DNA of 64,000 nucleotides from CAZODA01 sp964578485. GTDB lineage: Bacteria; Bacteroidota; Bacteroidia; Bacteroidales; Marinilabiliaceae. Both the position numbers and the translations under genes were made by a program. The notes below the pieces were generated by a model. That model did not search any database and was not told the DNA's origin. It saw nothing but the letters and a program-made list of their open reading frames with translations. Of the stretch, positions 1 to 9,148 are shown piece after piece (positions within the stretch are counted from its first letter, which is position 1; every line of letters starts with the position of its first letter). Location: NCBI GenBank assembly GCA_964578485.1, contig CAZODA010000010.1, positions 21,804-85,803 of the forward strand, in the 5' to 3' direction.

Positions 1-2
1 CC

Positions 3-290
3 GATGGGATGGACCTATCATTTATCACTGTTAAAGTAGTTGATTCAAAAGGTGTCATTATACCGGATGCCGATCATAATATTAACTTTAGGGTTAAAGG
101 TACAGGAACTAATGTTGCAGTAAGTAATGCAGATATGCTTAGTAATGAATCTTTTATTTCTGACGAACGAAAAGTCTTCCAAGGTAAAGGCATGATTGTC
201 ATACGCTCAAGTAGAGAGCCAGGAACTGTACGTGTTAGAGCTTCGGCAAAAGGCTTAAGAAATGGAGTTGTAGATATAGAAGTTCAATAA
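3..290 (+). CDS. C-terminal end of a GH2-type glycoside hydrolase (partial)
   Basis: Only the last ~96 codons are in the window; the frame is open from base 3 to the TAA at 288-290, so the gene starts upstream. The fragment reads as an Ig-like beta-sandwich: a 'DLSFITVKVVDSKG' strand, a 'FRVKGTG' strand, then 'IRSSREPGTVRVRASAKG'. This is the pattern of the C-terminal Ig-like domain of Bacteroidota GH2 beta-galactosidase/beta-glucuronidase-type enzymes. The catalytic domain is not visible, so family and substrate cannot be confirmed. It lies just before the pectin locus on the same strand and may be its first member. The ATG at 9 is an internal Met, not a start. Confidence 0.6.
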   Translation, partial: DGMDLSFITVKVVDSKGVIIPDADHNINFRVKGTGTNVAVSNADMLSNESFISDERKVFQGKGMIVIRSSREPGTVRVRASAKGLRNGVVDIEVQ

Positions 291-383
291 ATATCATAAA
301 TTAAATTGTTTATAGCTCTTGCATTCACATTTTCAGGTGATTAGTAAGCTGTCATAATTGTTTTAAATTCCTGTTAAACTATT

Positions 384-415
384 TTTGTCTTTTCCATTGA
401 AAACGTTTACATTTG
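384..415 (+). promoter_or_regulatory. Bacteroidota sigma-ABfr-type promoter for the 530-1591 gene
   Basis: TTTG at 384-387 and TACATTTG at 408-415 are separated by 20 nt. This is an exact match to the Bacteroides consensus (TTTG, 19-21 nt, TAnnTTTG). Transcription would start near 421-423, giving a 5' UTR of about 107 nt. The palindrome AAACGTTT (401-408) lies in the spacer and overlaps the -7 box, where a LacI-type repressor could act. Confidence 0.65.
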
Positions 416-529
416 TAATGTTAAAATATGCGAAATTTTGATATAATTTAATCTTGCAATAAGGGAAAGAGAGTCAGCAATCATTTATTTGAACTTAAAA
501 TATTTTTTCTAACTCTAAATTATATTCTT

Positions 530-1591
530 ATGAAAACAATTACACGACTTTTTACATTGTGCGCAATGATGACCTTCCTTGGAGTTTTTACAATTACCGC
601 CCAGGAAAGTCCTTCATTAAATACTGATAGAGGTACAGGATGGAGCGAACAGACAGAACCTTTAGTTTTGAGCTTGAATTTTCAGGATTATGAGCATTTT
701 CATTCACAGGCCAATGAAGATTCTAGTAATAGTAGGCATAATTTGGATCCGGAAAAAGATCCTGCCGATCCTGATGCTGTTATTCTTGGATATAAAGATA
801 TGGTAGATGTCAGAAATTATATTGGTTCAAATCTTACTGTTACTTTAGATTTTAATGAATGTGCATTTGCCCCTGAATGGCAGACTGCCTACGGATTCAG
901 TGATTCTCAAGAAGGGGAGAATACCGAAAATGTTTCCAATGGATTTGTGGAAATCAGTCGCGACTGGGACCATGGTGGCCTTTTGGTAACTCAGGGATAT
1001 TTCACTATCGATCTTGGAAATATGGAATATATTGCTGCTTTGCAATATACTACCTCCAGTGCCGGTGGAAACAGAAGAGGCTTCTCTCTCGAATATAGTA
1101 TTGATTCAGGTGTTTCCTGGGATACACTTAGATGGCAACCAGGGGATCAACATTGGGCAGAATCGTTTACAGCAAGCCCCTATACCAATGAAAGAACTCC
1201 CAACGGATATCGTTGCGATGGTTCAGGATTTGGACTGGTATGGGAAGATAATATCTATTTTGCTCCCGATGAAGGAGAACATTTTATGGTTCGTTTTACT
1301 ATCGCTTCCAATCAAGTCCATCGTGTCCATGATTTTAAAGTTTATGGCGATCTGAAAACCGAAACTTTTATAGATAATCTTAAAGCCAATACCCTCTCGA
1401 TTAATGGTACGGGAAGTCTTGTTCAGGTTTCAAAAGTTGCTGATATATCAGTCTTTAATCTCGCAGGCTCTAAGGTGAAATCGATTTCAAATAATTCCCG
1501 GCTTTCAATTGTCGATTTACCAGCAGGTATATATGTTGTAAGAGCTTCTGCCGGTAACGAATCGGCCGTTGCAAAAATTATTAAAAAATAG
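530..1591 (+). CDS. Secreted T9SS-sorted protein of unknown function
   Basis: 353 aa. An N-terminal signal peptide ends near residue 25 (hydrophobic stretch, then 'TITAQES'). The C-terminal ~75 residues form a type A T9SS sorting domain: 'VFNLAGSKVKSI', then 'LPAGIYVVRASAG' and a basic end. The protein should therefore be exported and attached to the surface or released. The middle (about 40-275) is rich in aromatic and acidic residues and looks like an all-beta, carbohydrate-binding-like fold, but I cannot assign a family. It has its own strong promoter and a hairpin after the stop, so it is probably monocistronic. Its place just before susC/susD suggests a glycan-binding or accessory pectinolytic role, which is inference only. 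Confidence 0.75.
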   Translation: MKTITRLFTLCAMMTFLGVFTITAQESPSLNTDRGTGWSEQTEPLVLSLNFQDYEHFHSQANEDSSNSRHNLDPEKDPADPDAVILGYKDMVDVRNYIGSNLTVTLDFNECAFAPEWQTAYGFSDSQEGENTENVSNGFVEISRDWDHGGLLVTQGYFTIDLGNMEYIAALQYTTSSAGGNRRGFSLEYSIDSGVSWDTLRWQPGDQHWAESFTASPYTNERTPNGYRCDGSGFGLVWEDNIYFAPDEGEHFMVRFTIASNQVHRVHDFKVYGDLKTETFIDNLKANTLSINGTGSLVQVSKVADISVFNLAGSKVKSISNNSRLSIVDLPAGIYVVRASAGNESAVAKIIKK

Positions 1592-1631
1592 AGAGATTAA
1601 TATAGAATACCTTTTAACTTATTTATAGTTT

Positions 1632-1667
1632 AATCAGAACCGACAATGAGTGTTGCCGGTTCTGATT
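1632..1667 (+). terminator. Probable terminator hairpin after the T9SS protein gene
   Basis: A perfect 11-bp stem, AATCAGAACCG (1632-1642) with CGGTTCTGATT (1657-1667), closes a 14-nt loop 41 nt after the stop codon. The downstream T tract is weak, so termination efficiency is uncertain. Confidence 0.5.
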
Positions 1668-1995
1668 CGATTTAATAGATTAATATTAATAACTTTTAAG
1701 CATTAAAATATCAGCTTTGTATTTTTTTAATCTAAAGTGTTAAAATTTTAGATTTATTGTTGTGATTTTTAAAATAAAAAAGTCGTAGTTAAAGGAATTT
1801 TGTTAAAGCGGAATTGAAGTTTTATCTGAAAGTTGTAAATTCTTAATAAAATGATAGTTGAACTTCTGTTTCAAAGGAATGATTTGTTAAAAACAGATTA
1901 TTCCTTACAATATTGAAAGTTATAATTTTAAGTAAATACTATTCGGTTTTAATATATATCATCATTTTTAATGACCTACATTAAATTTTTATCTA
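1668..1995 (+). other. AT-rich intergenic leader upstream of susC
   Basis: About 330 nt with no convincing ORF. It must contain the susC promoter, or a long 5' leader if transcription starts early. I found no full TTTG-N19-21-TAnnTTTG match and no riboswitch-like fold by eye. Such long leaders before susC are common sites of control in polysaccharide loci. Confidence 0.5.
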
Positions 1996-4900
1996 ATGAA
2001 CTTTTATAGGAAAAAACATTTATACCCAAGATGGCATTTAAATCTTGAATGGATCCGAATTTATCGTTTGATATTTTTTTTGATGATATTTTCATTGTTT
2101 GCTGATAATACAATAATGGGGCAAAATGATGAAAGAGTGATTGTATTTGGAACGGTAAAAGATGAAAACAATGAGCCTATGCCTGGTGTCAATGTTCTTA
2201 GTGCTAAGGTTCCCGGTTTGGGTACCGTCTCCAATATAGATGGCAATTACAGTATTGTTGTTGCTCCGGATGATGTGTTACGGTTTTCTTTTATTGGATT
2301 TTCACTTCAAGAGGTAGCTGTAGATGGCCGTACAGCTATTCATGTGGTAATGCAACCCGAAGTGACTGCCCTCGACGAGGTGGTTTTAATTGGTTACGGT
2401 ACTTCGCGTAAAGCCAATCTTGTGGGAAATGTTTCTACACTCGATGTGGAACAGATTATCGATTTTCCTTCTACTAATTTAACTTCTTTATTAGATGGAC
2501 AAATTCCCGGATTATCTGTCAGCCCGGCACAGCCAACCGGTCGTCCCGGTGCTGCCACTCGCTTGATAATTCATGGTACTAATACCTTTGGTACAACCGG
2601 TGCCGGAGGCGGCGCTAAAGAAGCCGCTCCACTTTATGTGGTAGATGGTTTTATTGTTTCGCAAGAAGAATTTGACATGCTTGATATTTCAGATATTGAA
2701 AACTTCTCTGTGTTAAAAGATGCCTCTGCTGCAGTATATGGAGCGAGAGGTGCAAACGGAGTTATTTTGGTGCAAACACGCCGTGGAAAAGCAGATCGCC
2801 TACGGGTAAATTATTCAGGAAGCTATGGGATTAGCGATGCCACTCAGCAAACCGAAATGTTGAGTGCATATGATCATGCTCGTATGCTCAATGAACTTAA
2901 TTATGCCAATACGGAATTTGAACCATTTAGCGATGAAGATTTTCAGGCTCTTCGCAATATTGATCACAACTGGCTAAAAGACGCTTGGAAGTTGGCATCT
3001 ATTTCCCGTCATTCCATTAATTTGTCGGGAGGCTCTGATCGTTTGCGTATATTCGGTGGAGGAACCCATATTTATGAAACCGGAAATTTCAACAAACTGG
3101 ATGTTACGAAATTTAACTATCGGATAGGGGTAGATGCTGAATTGATAAAAAATCTTATGCTTGCTGTAACACTTACTATCGACAACAAGGAGGTAATGGT
3201 TCCTTATACGGAATCAGTAGGCAGCAATACCATGGAGAATTTGTTTGAACCTTTGTTGCAAGCCCCCCGTTGGATGCCTCATCATATTAATGGCTTGGCT
3301 GTATATTCATCCTATTTGAGAGATAATCCCTTTGCTTTTTTTGATTCCAACAGCTACCGCCATAACCAAGATAAAGGGAATACTTTTAATGCCTCCTTGC
3401 GGTATAAATTTGAGCAAATCAATGGACTTGAAGCAGGCATAACTTATAGTCGTCGTGAAAATCATAATTATAGCAAGCAATATTCCATCCCTTATGAATT
3501 GTATGAATTTAGCCCGCTTGGTGACAGCCGATATTTGCTAAGTGATGAAATCGCTGCCGTTCGCCAGATTAGAAATAGTAATAGAATCTTTGAATCATAT
3601 AATTATGGTCAAAACTATCAATTCAATGCTAATTTGAATTATGATCGTAATTTTGGAGTTCATAATATTCAGTTGTTTGCTTCCTATGAGCAATCTGAGA
3701 ATGAATACAGCCGATTTGATGGAATGGCCCAAGAACAAAAGTTGATTGGCGTGGAAACGCAACTTGCTTTCGAAAATGAACAGGCTAGAACTCGCGGTTG
3801 GATGGGAGAGGGAGGCCGCCGATCAGGAATCGGACGCTTCAATTATAATTATGATAATCGCTATATTTTTGAAAGTACTGTTAGAATTGAATCCTCCACA
3901 AGTTTTGCACCTGGAAAACGTAGAGGTGTTTTTCCGGCCTTTGGTGCAGCTTGGGTTCTTTCTGAAGAACAGTTTTTTAGAGATAATGTGGGATTCATAG
4001 ACTTTTTAAAATTGCGTGGATCTGCAGGACGTACCGGTATTGATTATATTGGTGATTACCAATATAGGTTGGAGTACACAACTTCAGACAGCTATTTGTT
4101 TGGAACAAACCCTTTGGGAGGGATCAGTGCCCAGAACAATGGAGTTGTTAGTACCGGAGTTAGCTGGGAGAAATCAGACTTGTATAATGCCGGAATTGAT
4201 ATGCACTTTTTGGGCAATCGCTTAATGCTTTCTTTAGATGCCTTCTATCGTTATACTTTTGATATTTTAGACCAACGAACCGTTATTATGCCCATAACAA
4301 CCGGAATTACAAAAATGGTGAGTGAAAATATCGGACGATTGGAAGCTTGGGGCTATGATATGTCACTTGAATGGAAGGCCCGGGTAACATCTGACTTTAG
4401 TTATAATATTAAAGGGGTGTTTGCGTATAATACCAATCGCGTTTTAGACCGTCCTACAGAATATTCGGAGCTGGATTTTCGTTATCCCATTGGTAAGAGT
4501 ACTTATGCTGCCAGTGCTGATGAGGGATTCTTTGATTATGGTATAATTCGCACACAAGAACAATTGGAAGCAATAAATCAGACCAACCAAGAACAGTTTG
4601 GCTATGATATGACTATATACGGAGAACCATTGCAACTTGGGATGCTATATTATCAGGATATTGGACGACCCGGTAATATAGCTGAAGGAGAACCACCCAT
4701 TGTATTTGAACCCGACGGACGCATCACCGACGAAGATATTACTTATATTCAGAGAGTGAATGATGATTTTCATTGGAAAAATCTTTTACCAAGCAGTACC
4801 ACAATTGGTGCTAAATGGAAAAACGTTTCAGTGAATATGCAATTTAATATGATGTATGGTATTACCAACCGTGAGGTGGATAAACTCGCCAGATCTGCCC

Positions 4901-5244
4901 CTACCATAAATCTTAATGCACCGGCTTTCTGGAAGGATTTCTATACCGAAGATAATATTAATGCAAAATATCCCAGTCCAAGATATGCTTCATTCAATGA
5001 ATTGCGGTCTTCGTTTTGGTATAAAGACAGAGTGTTGTTGCGATTAAGAAATTTGAATGTGTCCTATACGCTACCCGCTAAGTTGGTGAATGATTATGGT
5101 TTGACTTCAATTAGGGTGTTTTTTGTAGGAACCAATTTATGGACCCCGATCAGTACTTTTGATTATAAGGAAGATGCAATTGCACGATTCAATTCCTATC
5201 CCTTTTTGAAAACATATAACTTTGGGCTAAACCTTAGTTTTTAA
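1996..5244 (+). CDS. SusC/RagA-type TonB-dependent outer-membrane transporter
   Basis: 1082 aa, a normal length for SusC. After a long signal peptide (cleavage near 'IMGQND') there is a carboxypeptidase-D-regulatory-like domain (residues ~47-130, 'GTVKDENNEPMPGVNV...GTVSNIDGNYSI'). The plug domain follows with the SusC-family signatures 'LDEVVLIGYGTSRKANLVG', 'PLYVVDGF' and 'LKDASAAVYGARGANGVI'. The remainder is a 22-strand-type beta-barrel ending in '...YNFGLNLSF' with the C-terminal Phe typical of outer-membrane proteins. With the SusD-like lipoprotein 61 nt downstream it should form the oligosaccharide import complex, here probably for pectin fragments. Start at 1996 is the only good ATG before the signal peptide. 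Confidence 0.95.
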   Translation: MNFYRKKHLYPRWHLNLEWIRIYRLIFFLMIFSLFADNTIMGQNDERVIVFGTVKDENNEPMPGVNVLSAKVPGLGTVSNIDGNYSIVVAPDDVLRFSFIGFSLQEVAVDGRTAIHVVMQPEVTALDEVVLIGYGTSRKANLVGNVSTLDVEQIIDFPSTNLTSLLDGQIPGLSVSPAQPTGRPGAATRLIIHGTNTFGTTGAGGGAKEAAPLYVVDGFIVSQEEFDMLDISDIENFSVLKDASAAVYGARGANGVILVQTRRGKADRLRVNYSGSYGISDATQQTEMLSAYDHARMLNELNYANTEFEPFSDEDFQALRNIDHNWLKDAWKLASISRHSINLSGGSDRLRIFGGGTHIYETGNFNKLDVTKFNYRIGVDAELIKNLMLAVTLTIDNKEVMVPYTESVGSNTMENLFEPLLQAPRWMPHHINGLAVYSSYLRDNPFAFFDSNSYRHNQDKGNTFNASLRYKFEQINGLEAGITYSRRENHNYSKQYSIPYELYEFSPLGDSRYLLSDEIAAVRQIRNSNRIFESYNYGQNYQFNANLNYDRNFGVHNIQLFASYEQSENEYSRFDGMAQEQKLIGVETQLAFENEQARTRGWMGEGGRRSGIGRFNYNYDNRYIFESTVRIESSTSFAPGKRRGVFPAFGAAWVLSEEQFFRDNVGFIDFLKLRGSAGRTGIDYIGDYQYRLEYTTSDSYLFGTNPLGGISAQNNGVVSTGVSWEKSDLYNAGIDMHFLGNRLMLSLDAFYRYTFDILDQRTVIMPITTGITKMVSENIGRLEAWGYDMSLEWKARVTSDFSYNIKGVFAYNTNRVLDRPTEYSELDFRYPIGKSTYAASADEGFFDYGIIRTQEQLEAINQTNQEQFGYDMTIYGEPLQLGMLYYQDIGRPGNIAEGEPPIVFEPDGRITDEDITYIQRVNDDFHWKNLLPSSTTIGAKWKNVSVNMQFNMMYGITNREVDKLARSAPTINLNAPAFWKDFYTEDNINAKYPSPRYASFNELRSSFWYKDRVLLRLRNLNVSYTLPAKLVNDYGLTSIRVFFVGTNLWTPISTFDYKEDAIARFNSYPFLKTYNFGLNLSF

Positions 5245-5304
5245 AGCTTTGTTAAGAAAACAGAGAGCAATTATGTATATGATGCAAAAATCAATAATAA
5301 ACAC

Positions 5305-7104
5305 ATGAAAAAATATTTTTTATATCTAATCGCTATTATCCTTATAGGCTTTTGGGCTTGTGAAGATGTGATGGATAAGCGCAATTTGAATGCCGTCGAT
5401 GATACCATTTGGGATCATTATGCTTCAGCAGAGGTGTATATAAATAATCTTTATGCCAAAAATATGCCGGCATTGTCGCTGGCATCTAATGCAGGATTTT
5501 CCGATGAGGGCTACTCTTCCAGTCAGAATGTGACTGATATCATGTATGGAATTGTTGATGAAACTCGCTTAGATGCCGTTACAGTTTTTAATGTTAATAC
5601 TTTTGCATTAATCAGAGATATTAATATTGGAATCCGAGGAATTTGTAATGCTTCCCTTCAGGAAGAGGAGAAGAATAGATTATTGGGACAGGCCTTGTTT
5701 TTTAGAGCATGGAGAAATTGGGAATTGGTGCGTTTGTATGGGGGAATTCCATTGATACTGACAGCGCAGGATCCTTTTTATGATAATTTGGATGTCCCCC
5801 GCAGTTCTGCTAGTAAATGTGTAGAATCGATTGTTGCTGATTTGGATTTGGCTATAGCCGGATTACCATCATATTGGAGTGAGCTTGAAGGTGCAGGACG
5901 CATTACCAGAGGAGCCGCCGCTGCTTTTAAAAGCAGAGTGCTACTGACCTTTGCCAGTCCGCAATTCAATCCGGAAAAACGAATAGAAAGATGGGAAGCA
6001 GCTTATAATGCTGCCATGGAAGCCAAAACCATTTTGGATGAGGCAGGCTATGGTTTGCATCCCGATTTTAATAAAATGTTTATCGATAATCCAATAAAGA
6101 ATCCTGAAGCGGTACTCTATAGGAATTATATGGCCAATAGTGATTATTCAAATGCTTGGGAGGCTACGATCCGTCCGCCTTCAGGAGGAGGCAATATGGG
6201 CGGTGGACCTACCTGGAACTTGGTGCAGGCTTTTCCCATGAACAATGGAAAATCTATTTCACATCCCGAATCGGGATATGATGAGCTACGTTATTGGGAA
6301 AACCGCGACCCGCGGTTTTATGCCACAGTCGGATATAACGGAGCAGAATGGGAGATGGCAGGGCGCAATAGCAAAGTATTATGGACCCTTGAGCGCTATG
6401 CGGGAGAACAAAATCGTACCCCCGGCACCGGTTTTTACCTGAAAAAAGCTAGCAATCCATCCATTTCAAGTGACAATACCGGTAATTGCGGAACCCCTTG
6501 GTTGGAGATTCGTTATGCCGAAGTTTTACTCAATTTGGCAGAAGCAGCTTATGAAACAGGAAAAATGCAGGAAGCTATTGATATGCTTATGTTGATACGA
6601 GAAAGAGCCGGCATTGATCCTGCTGAAAACTACGGACTTGGAAACTTAATTGATATTGAGGTGATTATGCGTGAAAGACAGATTGAATTTGCTTTCGAGA
6701 ATAAACGTTATTGGGATTTATGCCGTAGGAAAATGTTTACCGAAGACTTGGGACCCAATACCCCAAAACTTAATGGAACTAAACGAAAAGGTTTGAGAAT
6801 ACAAGGGGCAGGACAATGGAACCGTATTAGAGTAACATCCGGAGAATATGCTGGTTGGCGACTAATTGATACAGCTGTTTATTTTGGACATGTCGATATA
6901 AACCGTCCCGGAGATTATGAGGAGTATTTTGCAGTCGAGCTGAAAAATATGGATAACCTTCAGGTTAGTGGAGCAGATGCTGTTATTGATTATCCTGAAA
7001 TTTGTTACTTTTTTGGTATTCAACAAAGTATTCTGAACCGAAGTCCTGCCATTGAACAAACAATAGGCTGGCAATATGGAACCTTTGACCCTTTGAAAGA
7101 CTAA
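5305..7104 (+). CDS. SusD/RagB-family nutrient-binding lipoprotein
   Basis: 599 aa. The N-terminus is a lipoprotein signal ('IILIGFWACEDVMD', lipidated Cys about residue 19). The SusD fold is recognisable from the tetratricopeptide-like helices 'GQALFFRAWRNWELVRLYGGIPLI', the segment 'RGAAAAFKSRVLLTFASPQFNP', and the C-terminal 'LEIRYAEVLLNLAEAAYETGK...IRERAGI' with 'ERQIEFAFENKRYWDLCRRK'. It caps the SusC barrel on the cell surface and binds the glycan. It follows susC with a 60-nt gap and is almost certainly co-transcribed with it. Confidence 0.95.
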   Translation: MKKYFLYLIAIILIGFWACEDVMDKRNLNAVDDTIWDHYASAEVYINNLYAKNMPALSLASNAGFSDEGYSSSQNVTDIMYGIVDETRLDAVTVFNVNTFALIRDINIGIRGICNASLQEEEKNRLLGQALFFRAWRNWELVRLYGGIPLILTAQDPFYDNLDVPRSSASKCVESIVADLDLAIAGLPSYWSELEGAGRITRGAAAAFKSRVLLTFASPQFNPEKRIERWEAAYNAAMEAKTILDEAGYGLHPDFNKMFIDNPIKNPEAVLYRNYMANSDYSNAWEATIRPPSGGGNMGGGPTWNLVQAFPMNNGKSISHPESGYDELRYWENRDPRFYATVGYNGAEWEMAGRNSKVLWTLERYAGEQNRTPGTGFYLKKASNPSISSDNTGNCGTPWLEIRYAEVLLNLAEAAYETGKMQEAIDMLMLIRERAGIDPAENYGLGNLIDIEVIMRERQIEFAFENKRYWDLCRRKMFTEDLGPNTPKLNGTKRKGLRIQGAGQWNRIRVTSGEYAGWRLIDTAVYFGHVDINRPGDYEEYFAVELKNMDNLQVSGADAVIDYPEICYFFGIQQSILNRSPAIEQTIGWQYGTFDPLKD

Positions 7105-7258
7105 TAACAATATTAAATTATATCCTGCTTAAGAGATTACAAAAAATAAAAATCGTAGATTTAACTCTTCTCTTTTATAATGCTATTGTTAAAGTATAGT
7201 GTTTTAATTAATAATTTTGTTATTTCTAAATCCTTCGCTGATATTTACAATTTTGTAA

Positions 7259-9136
7259 ATGACAACGAATGAGTATTTTAGTTTTTTAAAACGATGGATT
7301 ATGAGTCGATTTGGGTTAATTTTTGTTGCTTTAACAGCTATGTGGTTGATGGTGGAATCAGGCTCCGGACAGATAGTAGCTTTTCCGGGTGCAGAAGGAT
7401 ATGGCCGCTTTGCGACCGGGGGAAGAGGAAAAGGCGACAATGGCCGTGTGGCCATTGTTACTAATTTAGAAGATGATGTGAATAATCCTCCGGAGGGTTC
7501 TTTCAGATGGGCTTTAAAGCAAGGTGTTGAAGTAATACATAATCCTATTATTGGCGATATTACTGTTGAACAGCCGCTGACCGTTGTATTTGAAGTATCA
7601 GGAGTTATTGAGTTGAAAGGAGAACTGCGTATTAACCGAAATAATATTACCATAGCCGGTCAAACTGCACCTGGTAGTCAGGGAATTGTAATTCGGGGAT
7701 ATGGTGTGAACTTTGGGGGAAGTAAAAACATTATTTTAAGATATTTGCGTTTTCGACCCGGAGATGAGAATGACAAAAATAATGACGCATTCAGACTGGA
7801 AAACGGAGGGAATTTTATTATTGATCATTGTTCCTTCAGCTGGGCAATAGAGGAAACAGTACATACTTCAGCTAACAGGTTTACCACACTTCAATGGTGC
7901 ATTATTAGTGAGTCCTTATACAATTCGATTCATCATAAAGGTGCCAGAGGATATGCCACACAGTGGGGAGGAGAATATGCTTCTTATCATCATAACTTGT
8001 TGGCACATCACAGCTCCAGGATGCCGCGTATAAATGGATCAAGTCAGAATGATGTTGAAGCATTGGTAGATTACCGAAATAACGTGAATTACAATTGGGG
8101 TCGCCATGGATCTTTTTATGGAGGAGAATGGGAAAATACTGCCGGCCAAGGATTTTGCCATACAAATGTTGTGAATAATTATTTTATTCCCGGACCTGCT
8201 ACTCCTCCCAATCCGATATTTCTCCGACCTTCACTGAATCGATCCGGTATTCCACTTGATGGTTATGCTAAGTGGCATGTAAGTGGTAATGTAATGGTAG
8301 GGAACGAAGATCTGACCATGGATAACCGACTCGGGATTGATGTGAGCGAAGTTGGCTCATTGGAGAATATCTTTTCAGAAGAAATTTTGTTGAAAACTAT
8401 TGATATTGAAGGAGCAGCCGGCGACTTGGAGAATTATGATACTTGGACCCAAACTGCCGAAGAAGCATATACAGCAGTTCTCGATGGAGCAGGTGCAACA
8501 TTGCCTCGGAGAGACGATATCGATGAACGTATTGTCGCTGAAGTTCGAGGTGATATTCCGATTTTACGTTATGCTTATGCAATTCCGGGCGGACAAAACT
8601 CACCTATCCTTGGCTTAACTTCCGGCTTGATTGATACACAGATGAACTTGATTCCTGAAAATGAGCAGGATTCTAAAAGCCCCTGGGATATATATAAAAC
8701 AGTTACTTCTAATAGCGCGCCACTTGATAGCGATCGTGACGGCATTCCTGATGCCTGGGAAATTGCCAATGGACTTGATCCCAAGGATCCTACAGATGCC
8801 CGTCAGATTTGTCAGGAAAGTGCTTATAGTTTTCTCGAGTTATATTTGAATGATCTGGTAAGCGGGGATTGGACGAGCTCTGTTGAAAATGCTGCCGGAG
8901 TAAAAAACAGCGGAATAGTTATACTTACACAGCGACATGACCCTGTTATACACTTTTATGCAGATGCTTATGTGCTGGATGTTAATTTGTATGATATAAC
9001 AGGAAATAAAATGTTAAGCCAACAAGTAAATGGATACAGCGGTCAATTAAATCTTTCAGGCTTTGGACATGGAGTGTTTTTGTTAATGTCGCGCATGATT
9101 GACGGAAATACTGTCATTCAAAAAGTAATGAAATAG
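7259..9136 (+). CDS. PL1-family pectate lyase with T9SS sorting domain
   Basis: 625 aa. After the signal peptide the mature protein begins 'IVAFPGAEGYGRFATGGRG', the hallmark of Bacteroidota PL1 pectate lyases. Right-handed beta-helix segments follow, including 'NIILRYLRFRPGDEN', 'NFIIDHCSFSWAIEE' and 'HHSSRMPRING' (the conserved HHxxRxPR region with the catalytic Arg). Near the C-terminus a thrombospondin-3-like calcium repeat ('DSDRDGIPDAWEIANGLDP') leads into a T9SS sorting domain ('VNLYDITGNKMLSQQ...HGVFLLMS'). It should cut de-esterified homogalacturonan at the cell surface by beta-elimination, giving the unsaturated ends used by the GH105 module downstream. An internal ATG at 7301 is an equally plausible start, placing Met directly before the hydrophobic signal. 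A TAATTTTG box lies at 7212-7219. Confidence 0.9.
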   Translation: MTTNEYFSFLKRWIMSRFGLIFVALTAMWLMVESGSGQIVAFPGAEGYGRFATGGRGKGDNGRVAIVTNLEDDVNNPPEGSFRWALKQGVEVIHNPIIGDITVEQPLTVVFEVSGVIELKGELRINRNNITIAGQTAPGSQGIVIRGYGVNFGGSKNIILRYLRFRPGDENDKNNDAFRLENGGNFIIDHCSFSWAIEETVHTSANRFTTLQWCIISESLYNSIHHKGARGYATQWGGEYASYHHNLLAHHSSRMPRINGSSQNDVEALVDYRNNVNYNWGRHGSFYGGEWENTAGQGFCHTNVVNNYFIPGPATPPNPIFLRPSLNRSGIPLDGYAKWHVSGNVMVGNEDLTMDNRLGIDVSEVGSLENIFSEEILLKTIDIEGAAGDLENYDTWTQTAEEAYTAVLDGAGATLPRRDDIDERIVAEVRGDIPILRYAYAIPGGQNSPILGLTSGLIDTQMNLIPENEQDSKSPWDIYKTVTSNSAPLDSDRDGIPDAWEIANGLDPKDPTDARQICQESAYSFLELYLNDLVSGDWTSSVENAAGVKNSGIVILTQRHDPVIHFYADAYVLDVNLYDITGNKMLSQQVNGYSGQLNLSGFGHGVFLLMSRMIDGNTVIQKVMK

Positions 9137-9148
9137 TCTTATAATAGG

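Noticed and set aside
7186..7219. Promoter for the PL1 gene (TTG...TAATTTTG)
   Set aside because: The -7 box is exact, but the spacer is 23 nt and the upstream element is only ATTG; kept as a note, not a feature.
7204..7653. 149-residue minus-strand ORF over the PL1 start
   Set aside because: Antisense to a well-supported pectate lyase; Pro/Thr/Ser-rich shadow translation.
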